Source: JBFWWW01 sp050245975 (lineage in GTDB: Bacteria > Pseudomonadota > Alphaproteobacteria > Rhizobiales > Hyphomicrobiaceae). From it: 6,428 nucleotides of DNA. A program made the translations under genes and the position numbers. Shown in pieces: positions 1 through 5,500 of this stretch. Every line of letters starts with the position of its first letter. The first letter of the stretch is position 1. The stretch is from contig JBFWWW010000203.1 of the NCBI GenBank assembly GCA_050245975.1, positions 1 to 6,428 of the forward strand, read 5' to 3'. Below the pieces are notes generated by a model, which saw only the letters and a list, made by a program, of their open reading frames with translations, was not told the DNA's origin and searched no databases.

Positions 1-1457
1 TCGTGCGTGATGCGGATGCCGAACCACTTGCGGCGGACATCCTCGTAATGGGCGTCGGCGTCGTAAACCTCGGGCGTCACCTGCAGCTCGTTCATCGTCA
101 GGCGGCCGACGGAACTCAGCACCGTATAGGCCGCGACAACGAGATTGCGCCGGTCACCCACCAGCGACACCTGCGAGTTCAGCAGCTCCTGCTCGGCGTT
201 GAGCACGTCGAGCAACGTGCGCTGGCCGACACGCTCTTCTTCACGGACGCCGGTGAGCGCGGTCTGGTTGGCATCGACCTGCGTGCGGTCGGATTCGACC
301 TGCGCCCGCGCCGCTCCAAGCTGCGACCAGGCGGCAACCACCTGCGCGCGAACTTCCGTGCGGGCCTGCTCGATCTGCTGGAGACGGCTCACGTGGGTGT
401 GCTTGGCCTGACGGACCCGCGCCTCCACCTCGCCGCCGCTGTAGAACGGCACGGTGACGCGTCCCGTCACGGTCGTGGACTGCGAATCCTCGATGCCCGT
501 AGAGGGATCGAAGCGGCGCCCGTAGTCGGCCTCGAGCGTCACGCTCGGCAGCAGCTCGCCGGTGATGGTGTCGACGCTGTACCGGGCAGCCTGCTCGAGA
601 TAGAGCGCGTTGACGACCGCCGGGCTTTCCCGGGATGAAATCTCCACCGCATGGTTGACCGACTTCGGAAGCATCTTTTCCGGCGGCGGCGGATCGATGA
701 GGTTGCTGGGCGGATGGCCGACGACCCGCTCATAGGTGGCGCGGCTCGTCTTGAGATTGGCGCGCGCCAGGTCGAGGGCCGAAACGGCGCCGGCGCGACG
801 GGCCTGCGCCTGCGCCACGTCCGTACGCGTCACCTCGCCGACCGAGAACCGGTCCTGCGTCGCCTTGAGCTCGCGCGAGAGCACGTTGACGTTGTTTTCC
901 TGCAGCTTGACGATGGCCTGGTCGCGCACGACGTCCATGTAGGCCGTCACGGCCTCGAGCAGCACGGACTGCTCCACCGAGCGCAGCGTCTCCCGGCCGG
1001 CGCGCACGGTCGCCTCCGCGCCGTTGACCGCGTTCGCTGTCCGGAAGCCGTTGAAAATGTTCTGCGTCAGCCCGACGGCGTAGCCGCGCGGGTTGGAATC
1101 GCCGTTGCCGGCCGTTGCCGGCTTGGTGCGCGTGTTCTGATAGGTGGTGTCGGCGGTTCCCGTGATGACGGGGCGATAGCCCGACAGCGCGCGCGGCACC
1201 TCCTCGTCGGTGGCCCGCAGGGTTGCCCGTGCCGCATCGAGCCGCGGATTGGCGCGATAGGCCGAGGCCAGCGCCTGCTGCAGCGTTTCGGCCGTCGACG
1301 GCGCAGTGCCGAGAAGGAGAAAACCCAGGGCCAGCGCGGCACCGCGAAGCGCCGGCGAAACCACCGTCGTGCTGGCTGTGCGCGTTCCGCCGGGCGGTGG
1401 GACGATGCCCCTGTCTGAACGGCCCCTCGCGAATAGGCGCTGGTCGGTTTGTGTCAT
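1..1457 (-). CDS. tolC: TolC family outer membrane channel protein (3' end beyond window)
   Basis: Outer-membrane factor that trimerises into a beta-barrel plus periplasmic alpha-helical tunnel and serves tripartite efflux pumps and type I secretion. About 485 codons are read with no stop before the left edge. A signal peptide spans roughly residues 37-56 (hydrophobic AALALGFLLLG, then cleavage near STA-ET). The mature part begins ETLQQALASAYRANP and shows the duplicated OEP layout: a first repeat with GLTQNIFNGFRT and long helices (VLLEAVTAYMDVVRDQ, RFSVGEVTRTDVAQAQAR), then a second with VTVPFYSGGEVEARVRQAK and RTLLDVLNAEQELLNSQ. The visible end (EVYDADAHYEDVRRKWFGI) resembles the usual C-terminus of alphaproteobacterial TolC, so little is missing. 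The ATG at 1457 has a GAGGG Shine-Dalgarno 5 bases upstream, which decides the start, although it gives an unusually long n-region of about 36 residues. It lies downstream of the methyltransferase gene on the same strand, with a long leader suggesting its own promoter. Confidence 0.93.
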   Translation of the reverse strand, partial: MTQTDQRLFARGRSDRGIVPPPGGTRTASTTVVSPALRGAALALGFLLLGTAPSTAETLQQALASAYRANPRLDAARATLRATDEEVPRALSGYRPVITGTADTTYQNTRTKPATAGNGDSNPRGYAVGLTQNIFNGFRTANAVNGAEATVRAGRETLRSVEQSVLLEAVTAYMDVVRDQAIVKLQENNVNVLSRELKATQDRFSVGEVTRTDVAQAQARRAGAVSALDLARANLKTSRATYERVVGHPPSNLIDPPPPEKMLPKSVNHAVEISSRESPAVVNALYLEQAARYSVDTITGELLPSVTLEADYGRRFDPSTGIEDSQSTTVTGRVTVPFYSGGEVEARVRQAKHTHVSRLQQIEQARTEVRAQVVAAWSQLGAARAQVESDRTQVDANQTALTGVREEERVGQRTLLDVLNAEQELLNSQVSLVGDRRNLVVAAYTVLSSVGRLTMNELQVTPEVYDADAHYEDVRRKWFGIRITH

Positions 1458-1461
1458 GCTG

Positions 1462-1467
1462 TCCCTC
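1462..1467 (-). promoter_or_regulatory. Ribosome binding site of tolC
   Basis: GAGGGA on the minus strand, 4 bases before the ATG at 1457. It supports this start over the in-frame GTG at 1364, which is closer to the signal-peptide core but has no Shine-Dalgarno sequence. Confidence 0.6.
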
Positions 1468-1568
1468 GACGCCCGCGGCGAACGCCACACGGCCGTCATC
1501 CACGCCGCACCAAAACCCTGTTGGCCCTTCACGGGTAAGGCGATTCTCGATGTGCCCCGGATGAATCG

Positions 1569-1608
1569 CCCACAGTTTCCCCCAGGTTTCTAGGCTGATT
1601 TTCCACAG
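1569..1608 (-). repeat. Cluster of CTGTGG/CTGGGG repeats upstream of tolC
   Basis: On the minus strand three related decamers begin at 1608 (CTGTGGAAAA), 1585 (CTGGGGGAAA) and 1575 (CTGTGGGCGA). The last two are in tandem, one helical turn apart. On the plus strand the first contains TTTTCCACA (1599-1607), one base from the classical DnaA box TTATCCACA. They could be a transcription-factor site set in the tolC leader, but a chance similarity cannot be excluded. Confidence 0.3.
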
Positions 1609-1733
1609 CTTTGAAAGGAGAATGGCGACCGCGCAGGGCCGATCTCGCTTTTGGCGTGGCCGACGTTCAACACCCTGCATACGCAATCGGGAGCCGCGCA
1701 GCGCTCTCGACGCACGGTGCACGAGCCACGGAA

Positions 1734-1749
1734 CCGGTTTGAGAACCGG
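1734..1749 (-). terminator. Weak hairpin after the methyltransferase gene
   Basis: A perfect 6-base inverted repeat CCGGTT/AACCGG with a 4-base loop lies 15 bases beyond the methyltransferase stop. On the minus strand the stem is followed only by TTCC rather than a real T-run, so it would be a weak terminator or an mRNA 3'-end stabilising hairpin. Confidence 0.3.
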
Positions 1750-1764
1750 CGCGACGACCTGGAG

Positions 1765-2427
1765 CTAGAATACGAACTCGCGTGCGCGTGCGAAGCCCGG
1801 CAGGATCGCGGCGGTCGCGTCGAAAGCCGCACGCGAATCCGTCGTCTGGCCCGTCTTGCACCACAGCGTCGCCTTGGCCGAGGGGCCGCCGCCCAGGATC
1901 GCCACCAGACGCCCCCCGTCCTTGAGTTGCGTGAGCAGCGCGCGGGGTGCGTCGGCCACGGCGCCATTGATAACGATGGCGTCGTAGGGACCTTGATCGG
2001 GCGCGCCGTGCGCGAGCTGACCCGTCACGATTTCAGCATTTGCGACACCGAGCGAGGCCAGCAGCGACCGGGCCCGTTCGGCAAATTCCGAGTTCGAGTC
2101 GAGACCGATGACGGTGTGCGCGAGGTGAGCGAGCACGGCGGTCGAATAGCCGCTGGCGCACCCGACATCGAGCACGCGGCCGTCCTCCGGAATGTCGGCC
2201 AGCTGGATCAGCTTCGCGAACGTGCGCGGCGGCAGCAGCATGCGCATGTCGCCGTCCGTCGTCAGCGGGACGGGCCCGTCCATGTAGGCGGTGTCGCGCA
2301 CGGAGGCCGGCAGGAACTCCTCGCGCGGGATCTCCAGCATGGCGCGCAGGATGCGCCGGTCGGTCACGTCGCTCGGCCTGACCTGGCTTTCCACCATGTT
2401 CAGACGTTGAAGGCTGGGATCGATCAT
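1765..2427 (-). CDS. Protein-L-isoaspartate O-methyltransferase family protein (divergent)
   Basis: A 220-residue, probably cytosolic class I SAM-dependent methyltransferase. The family transfers a methyl group from S-adenosylmethionine to isoaspartyl residues in damaged proteins. The PIMT-type N-terminal segment (RILRAMLEIPREEFLP, residues 25-40) is followed by SAM motif I VLDVGCASG (85-93), an acidic ribose-contact residue (D110 in VIGLDSN) and a motif II region YDAIVING (148-155), with QLKDGGRLVAIL (167-178) as in PIMT. The length matches the family (about 205-220). However, the classical Q-T-I-S-Q-P substrate loop before motif I is replaced by GDMRMLLPPRTFAK (59-72), so isoaspartate repair activity is uncertain and the true substrate may differ. 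The ATG at 2427 was chosen because homology begins at MIDPSLQRLNMVESQVRPSD. An AGGGGG stretch lies about a dozen bases upstream. It is codirectional with tolC downstream and divergent from tRNA-Cys. Confidence 0.85.
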   Translation of the reverse strand: MIDPSLQRLNMVESQVRPSDVTDRRILRAMLEIPREEFLPASVRDTAYMDGPVPLTTDGDMRMLLPPRTFAKLIQLADIPEDGRVLDVGCASGYSTAVLAHLAHTVIGLDSNSEFAERARSLLASLGVANAEIVTGQLAHGAPDQGPYDAIVINGAVADAPRALLTQLKDGGRLVAILGGGPSAKATLWCKTGQTTDSRAAFDATAAILPGFARAREFVF

Positions 2428-2544
2428 GTCGCGCGCGCCACCCCCTGCTGCTGCGGGCGACCATATCCAATCGACACCGCGTCGGCCAGCCCTGCGCGCG
2501 GGCGGTCCCTGCGGCGTCGGGCCGCGAGCCAGCGGCGCGGGCGA

Positions 2545-2572
2545 TTGCCACGCGCGAAGCGTCTGTGATACA
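2545..2572 (+). promoter_or_regulatory. Putative sigma70-type promoter of tRNA-Cys
   Basis: TTGCCA (2545-2550), a 16-base spacer and GATACA (2567-2572), the latter directly preceded by TGT as in an extended -10. Initiation would fall near 2579, giving a tRNA 5' leader of about 45 bases for RNase P to remove. Assigned by eye from consensus and position only. Confidence 0.4.
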
Positions 2573-2624
2573 CGAACCTCCGCGCTGTCCGGGCCTTTTA
2601 GAGCCGTCCCGGCCGGCGACATCA

Positions 2625-2698
2625 GGCCACGTGGCGGAGTGGTGACGCAGCGGACTGCAAATCCGTAAACCCCGGTTCGATTCCGGGCGTGGCCTCCA
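2625..2698 (+). tRNA. tRNA-Cys (anticodon GCA)
   Basis: A full cloverleaf is visible. The acceptor stem is GGCCACG paired with CGTGGCC, the D arm starts GCGGAGTGGTGACGC, the anticodon stem GCGGA/TCCGT encloses the loop CTGCAAA with anticodon GCA at 2657-2659, and the T arm is CCCGG-TTCGATT-CCGGG. The discriminator T is followed by an encoded CCA at 2696-2698. It decodes UGC/UGU. It lies upstream of tRNA-Asn on the same strand, with 147 bases between them. Confidence 0.96.
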
Positions 2699-2723
2699 AA
2701 TCTTCCGATCCGTTCGACCGGCC

Positions 2724-2739
2724 GGCCGCGGTGGCGGCC
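2724..2739. repeat. GC-rich hairpin between the two tRNA genes
   Basis: A perfect inverted repeat GGCCGC/GCGGCC with a GGTG loop lies 25 bases after tRNA-Cys. No T-run follows on either side, so it is not a standard intrinsic terminator. It may be an RNA-processing or pausing structure, or simply GC-rich background. Confidence 0.3.
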
Positions 2740-2845
2740 ACGACGGGCCGACGGCGCCGTGCGGCACGCGCGAGACGGTGGATTTCCGGGAATACTTGGG
2801 TTATGTCGTGCCCGGTCGGTGCGTTGCGCGCCGAGACCTGATTGA

Positions 2846-2920
2846 TCCGCGGTAGCTCAGTGGTAGAGCAACCGGCTGTTAACCGGTTGGTCGTAGGTTC
2901 GAATCCTACCCGCGGAGCCA
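2846..2920 (+). tRNA. tRNA-Asn (anticodon GTT)
   Basis: A full cloverleaf is visible. The acceptor stem is TCCGCGG/CCGCGGA, the D arm is GCTC-AGTGGTA-GAGC, the anticodon stem ACCGG/CCGGT encloses the loop CTGTTAA with anticodon GTT at 2878-2880, and the T arm is GTAGG-TTCGAAT-CCTAC. Discriminator G is followed by encoded CCA. It decodes AAC/AAU. The 3' flank is T-rich (TTTTATTT at 2921-2928), which could help termination after the acceptor and T stems. No convincing promoter of its own was seen, so it may be cotranscribed with tRNA-Cys. Confidence 0.97.
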
Positions 2921-2939
2921 TTTTATTTCAAAGACTTAG

Positions 2940-2971
2940 GCTTGCGCCGGACGTAGTATTGCCAAGCAAGC
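2940..2971 (+). promoter_or_regulatory. Possible operator upstream of the XRE-cupin gene
   Basis: An inverted repeat GCTTGC (2940-2945) / GCAAGC (2966-2971) with a 20-base spacer sits in the 104-base gap between tRNA-Asn and the regulator start. A TAGTAT sequence (2954-2959) that could act as a -10 element lies between the arms, but no good -35 is placed for it. XRE regulators often control their own promoter, so autoregulation here is possible. Evidence is limited to symmetry and position. Confidence 0.22.
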
Positions 2972-3024
2972 TGCAGTCCCTGCACCTTCGGCAACAGCGG
3001 CCCATCGCAAACGAGCACCCGACC

Positions 3025-3597
3025 ATGAGCAGCCGACACCGATCCCTCGGCGCGATCATTCGCACGCAGCGGAAAAAGATCGGGCTGACGCTGCAGGACG
3101 TCGCCAAGAAGGCCGGGTTTTCGATCAGCTACCTGAGCCAGATCGAGCGCAACCTCATGACGCCTTCGGTCAGCACCCTGAAACGGGTTGCCGACGTGCT
3201 CAATATCCCGGCCGGTCAGCTCATGTTCGCCGGCACCGGCAGCAAGGGCAATTCCTCGCTCGTCTCGGTGGTGCGGCGCAAGGAACGCAAGCAGCTGTCC
3301 TTTCCCGGCTCCAACATCCACTACGAGCTGCTGACGCCCGACCTGCGCCGGCGCTCCTCGCTCCTGTGGGTGGTCGCGCCGCCGGGGTCCGACAGCGGCG
3401 TCTCGACGTTCGCGCACGAGGGCGAGGACGGCGTCCTGGTGCTCAAGGGCGAGCTCGAGGTGGAGATCGGCTCGGTCTGGCACGCGCTGAAGGCCGGCGA
3501 CAGCATCTATTTCAACTCGGGCCTGCCGCACCGCTGGCGCAACACCGGCACCGTGACGGCAGAGGCCATCTGGCTGAGCACGCCGCCGTCGTTCTGA
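3025..3597 (+). CDS. XRE family transcriptional regulator with C-terminal cupin domain
   Basis: A 190-residue cytosolic DNA-binding regulator of the HTH-cupin type (the architecture of PuuR-like regulators), in which a small molecule bound by the cupin barrel is expected to switch operator binding. Residues 7-63 form the Cro/CI-type helix-turn-helix (RSLGAIIRTQRKKIGLTLQD, then AGFSISYLSQIERN as recognition region). Residues 115-186 form the cupin: motif 1 around H131-E-G-E134 and G141 (VLKGELEVEIG), motif 2 GDSIYFNSGLPHRWRN with H169 and N173, so a metal site is plausible although the usual second motif-1 His is absent. The open frame extends upstream through tRNA-Asn, but homology starts at MSSRHRSLG. 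The ATG at 3025 has no clear Shine-Dalgarno, so the start is moderately certain. It is convergent with the Liv-type operon, whose last stop codon is 13 bases away, making that transporter its likely target. Confidence 0.9.
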   Translation: MSSRHRSLGAIIRTQRKKIGLTLQDVAKKAGFSISYLSQIERNLMTPSVSTLKRVADVLNIPAGQLMFAGTGSKGNSSLVSVVRRKERKQLSFPGSNIHYELLTPDLRRRSSLLWVVAPPGSDSGVSTFAHEGEDGVLVLKGELEVEIGSVWHALKAGDSIYFNSGLPHRWRNTGTVTAEAIWLSTPPSF

Positions 3598-3610
3598 CCT
3601 TCGGCGACCT

Positions 3611-4336
3611 TCAGGACCGCTGTACCAAAGTCCCGCCCATGAATGCGTCGCGCACCGCATCCCCCGCGGCAAGCTCCGCGGAGGGGCCGGACAACACCAC
3701 GCGGCCGGTGCGCAGCACATAGGCCCGGTGGCTCATGCGCAGCGCCTCGCGCACGTTCTGCTCGATCAGCAGCACGCTGACCCCGTTCCCGTTCACGGTC
3801 CTCAGCGCTTTTTCGACCGTGTCGCGCATCTTGGGCGACAGGCCGATGAACGGCTCGTCCACCAGCAGCAGCCGCGGACCGGCCATCAGGCCGCGCGCGA
3901 TGGCACACATCTGCTGCTCGCCGCCCGACATGCTGCGCGCCATCTGGCCGCGACGCTCGGCAAGGATCGGGAACAGCGCGTAGGCCTGCTCCAGCCCGCG
4001 CGCGATGACCTCGCGCGAGGCGCCCGGGCCGGCGCCGAGCATGAGGTTCTCCAGCACGGTCATGTAGGGGAACAGGCGATGCCGCTCCAGAACATGGCAC
4101 AGGCCGAGGCCGACCATGCGATAGGCGGGCTCGGCGCTGATGTCGCGGCCCTCGAAGACGATGCGCCCCGCCTTCATGGCGACGAGGCGCGAGATGCTGT
4201 TCATCAGCGTGCTTTTTCCGGACCCGTTGGGGCCCAGCAGCGCCACCACCTCGCCGCGGTCGACGGCGATGGAGACGTCCCAGAGCACCTGGGCATCGCC
4301 ATAGGCAACGGAGATGCCGGTCGCCTCAAGCAGCAT
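3611..4336 (-). CDS. livF: Branched-chain amino acid-type ABC transporter ATP-binding protein LivF
   Basis: A 241-residue cytoplasmic ATPase subunit of a hydrophobic amino acid (HAAT/Liv) importer, pairing with LivG to drive uptake through the LivH/LivM permeases. Visible motifs in order: Walker A GPNGSGKST (35-43), Q-loop region in HVLERHRLFPYMTVLENL (81-98), ABC signature MSGGEQQ (136-142), Walker B LLLVDEP (156-162), and IEQN (191-194), where Gln replaces the switch His as is usual in LivF. The length matches LivF (about 235-245). The ATG at 4336 overlaps the livG stop by 11 bases and has a GAGG ribosome site 6 bases upstream, indicating translational coupling. It is the last gene of the operon and converges on the XRE-cupin gene. 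The actual solute cannot be told from the ATPase and need not be leucine-like. Confidence 0.94.
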   Translation of the reverse strand: MLLEATGISVAYGDAQVLWDVSIAVDRGEVVALLGPNGSGKSTLMNSISRLVAMKAGRIVFEGRDISAEPAYRMVGLGLCHVLERHRLFPYMTVLENLMLGAGPGASREVIARGLEQAYALFPILAERRGQMARSMSGGEQQMCAIARGLMAGPRLLLVDEPFIGLSPKMRDTVEKALRTVNGNGVSVLLIEQNVREALRMSHRAYVLRTGRVVLSGPSAELAAGDAVRDAFMGGTLVQRS

Positions 4337-5057
4337 CGGCCGCCTCGTCGCCGAGATAGGCGCGCACGACGCGGGGATCGGCGACCACCTCGGCGGCCGT
4401 GCCCTCGGCAATCTTGCTGCCGAGCGTCATGGCGAACACGCGGTCCGCGAGCCGATGCACCGCATCGAGGTTGTGCTCGACAAACAGGATGGTGACGCCG
4501 CTCTCGCGGATGCGGAGCAGGAGCCCGATGAGGGTCTCGATCGCCGCCATGTCCACGCCGCCGAAGGGCTCGTCGAGCAGAAGCAGCTTCGGCCGCGTGG
4601 CAAGCACGCGCGCCAGCTCGAGCCGCTTGCGCTGCCCGGTGCTGGCGCCGCTGGCCGGCACTTCCGCGCGATCGACAAGGCCCACGAAGCCCAGCGCCTC
4701 CTCGGCCGTGCGCCGCGCGACGGTCTTGTCCAGCGTGCGCGCGAACGCGGCGGTCATGACGTTTTCCAGGAACGTCATCGACGTGAAGGGGCGGGATGTC
4801 TGGAACGTCTTGACGATGCCGGCGCGCGCCATCGCGTCGAGCGGGCGACCGGTGACGGGGACCCCCTCGAACAGGATGCTGCCGGCGTCCGGCACGGTGA
4901 CCCCGGCGAGCATGTCGAACAGCGTGGACTTGCCGGCGCCGTTGGGACCGATCACGCCGAGAATTTCCCCTTGCGCCAGCGTGAAGCTGACGTCGCGCAC
5001 GGCCTTGAGCCCGCCGAAGCTGCGGCTCAGGTTCGTGACCTGGAGGAAATCCGCCAT
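4326..5057 (-). CDS. livG: Branched-chain amino acid-type ABC transporter ATP-binding protein LivG
   Basis: A 243-residue cytoplasmic ATPase, partner of LivF in the Liv-type importer. Motifs: Walker A GPNGAGKST (37-45), Q-loop VKTFQTSRPF (82-91), signature ASTGQRKR (138-145), Walker B LLLLDEP (158-164) and switch His195 in FVEHN. The C-terminal IAEGTAAEVVADPRVVRAYLG (217-236) is typical of LivG. The signature is atypical: families usually show LSYGQQRRLE or LSGGQ, whereas here the serine-glycine core reads STGQ. After Walker B comes FGGVDMAA rather than the common AAGLNPxE. It is slightly shorter than E. coli LivG (about 255). The ATG at 5057 lies 8 bases after the stop of the small DUF3830 gene, and a GAGGG within that gene's last codons can serve as ribosome site. 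Its 3' end overlaps livF. Confidence 0.94.
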   Translation of the reverse strand: MADFLQVTNLSRSFGGLKAVRDVSFTLAQGEILGVIGPNGAGKSTLFDMLAGVTVPDAGSILFEGVPVTGRPLDAMARAGIVKTFQTSRPFTSMTFLENVMTAAFARTLDKTVARRTAEEALGFVGLVDRAEVPASGASTGQRKRLELARVLATRPKLLLLDEPFGGVDMAAIETLIGLLLRIRESGVTILFVEHNLDAVHRLADRVFAMTLGSKIAEGTAAEVVADPRVVRAYLGDEAADAA

Positions 5058-5065
5058 GCCGCGTT

Positions 5066-5500
5066 CTAACCCTCGATGCGGATCGAAATGCCTTCGCCGC
5101 CCTTGCGCCAGACGCGGTCGCCGATTTCCTGCACCAGCTCGAGCTGGGCGGGATCGATGCGGCCGATGACGTTCACGGGCGCGTCGCCGCGCCACTCGCG
5201 CACGATCTCGTTGCCGTAGAAGAGGCCGATGGCCTCGAAACCGGTGCGCTGGTAGGCGCCTTCCCACTCCTGAAAATAGATGACGTCGCCCAGCGCGGCG
5301 CGGATGGTCTGGTTCTCGCGCGGCGGCTTCTTCGGCAGGTCGATGGGGACGAAGATTTCCTTGCCGGACCAGCGCGCCTGGTAGACCGTGGCCGAGATCG
5401 GCAGAGCGTCGGTGATGGCCTTGGCGGTCCTGGGAACCTTGGCCGTCAGCAGGCCGACGGACAGCGCGCCACCGCGCTCGAACTCGAATTTCAGTTTCAT
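5066..5500 (-). CDS. DUF3830-type cyclophilin-like small protein inside the Liv operon
   Basis: A 144-residue soluble protein with no signal peptide or membrane segment. Family assignment is from memory of DUF3830 (cyclophilin-like fold, function unknown). The recognisable blocks are TAKAITDALPISATVYQARW with WSGKEIF (44-50), the ENQTI segment (62-66), GDVIYF (71-76), IGLFYGNEI (91-99) and VNVIGRI (109-115), in an all-beta-looking sequence. The ATG at 5500 overlaps the livM stop as ATGA and has a near-perfect AAAGGAG five bases upstream, embedded in the last livM codons, so the start is well supported and translation is coupled. livG follows after 8 bases. Placement between permease and ATPase genes implies production with the importer and a role linked to its solute, such as binding, isomerising or otherwise handling it in the cytoplasm. 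That role is inference. A peptidyl-prolyl isomerase activity cannot be claimed. Confidence 0.8.
   Translation of the reverse strand: MKLKFEFERGGALSVGLLTAKVPRTAKAITDALPISATVYQARWSGKEIFVPIDLPKKPPRENQTIRAALGDVIYFQEWEGAYQRTGFEAIGLFYGNEIVREWRGDAPVNVIGRIDPAQLELVQEIGDRVWRKGGEGISIRIEG
5497..5500 (-). other. ATGA stop-start overlap coupling livM and the DUF3830 gene
   Basis: The minus-strand bases ATGA hold the start codon of the DUF3830 gene and the TGA stop of livM. Such overlaps usually mean reinitiation by the same ribosomes and matched expression. Confidence 0.85.

Larger units (their letters stand above)
1458..1764 (-). other. Leader/intergenic region between methyltransferase gene and tolC
   Basis: About 307 bases without a credible gene. 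Transcription from the methyltransferase gene would enter it after 1765. It contains a short hairpin just past that gene (1734-1749), a cluster of CTGTGG/CTGGGG-type repeats (1569-1608) and the tolC ribosome binding site. A weak minus-strand promoter-like pair (TTGAAC at 1670-1665, 17-base spacer, CGAGAT at 1647-1642) is present but the -10 is poor. The length suggests tolC is at least partly transcribed from its own promoter here. Confidence 0.5.

Noticed and set aside
3..1418. Several plus-strand open frames opposite tolC
   Set aside because: They are antisense shadow frames of the TolC coding sequence without domains or ribosome sites.
1599..1607. DnaA-box-like TTTTCCACA as sign of a replication origin
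   Set aside because: It is a single near-consensus box with no AT-rich unwinding region, no further good boxes and no origin-associated genes, so an origin is not supported.
730..1722. Minus-strand 330-residue open frame across the tolC region
   Set aside because: It is out of frame with the TolC reading, low in hydrophobic order and very rich in Arg/Gly/Ala. The TolC frame, open to the left edge, shows clear family motifs.
1622..1768. Small plus-strand frame (48 codons) after AAAGGAG in the tolC leader
   Set aside because: The Shine-Dalgarno-like run is only one base from the ATG, the peptide is Arg/Thr-rich without features, and it overlaps the end of the methyltransferase gene. It is probably chance.
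1651..2568. Long plus-strand open frame (305 residues) opposite the methyltransferase gene
   Set aside because: It is an Arg/His-rich shadow frame produced by high GC, with no recognisable domain; the opposite strand carries a clear methyltransferase.
2622..2921. Minus-strand 99-residue open frame with VGFEPTTNRL and TPGIEPGFTDLQSA segments
   Set aside because: It is the antisense translation of the two tRNA genes. These peptide strings are a well-known artefact of tRNA loci and are often mis-annotated as proteins.
2842..3024. Upstream in-frame extension of the XRE-cupin gene (SSVVEQPAVNRLVVGSNPTRGA)
   Set aside because: This part is translated tRNA-Asn sequence; the regulator begins at the ATG at 3025, where family similarity starts.
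3728..5169. Plus-strand open frames of about 250 residues opposite livF and livG
   Set aside because: They are His/Arg/Ala-rich shadow frames antisense to ATPases whose Walker and signature motifs are unambiguous.
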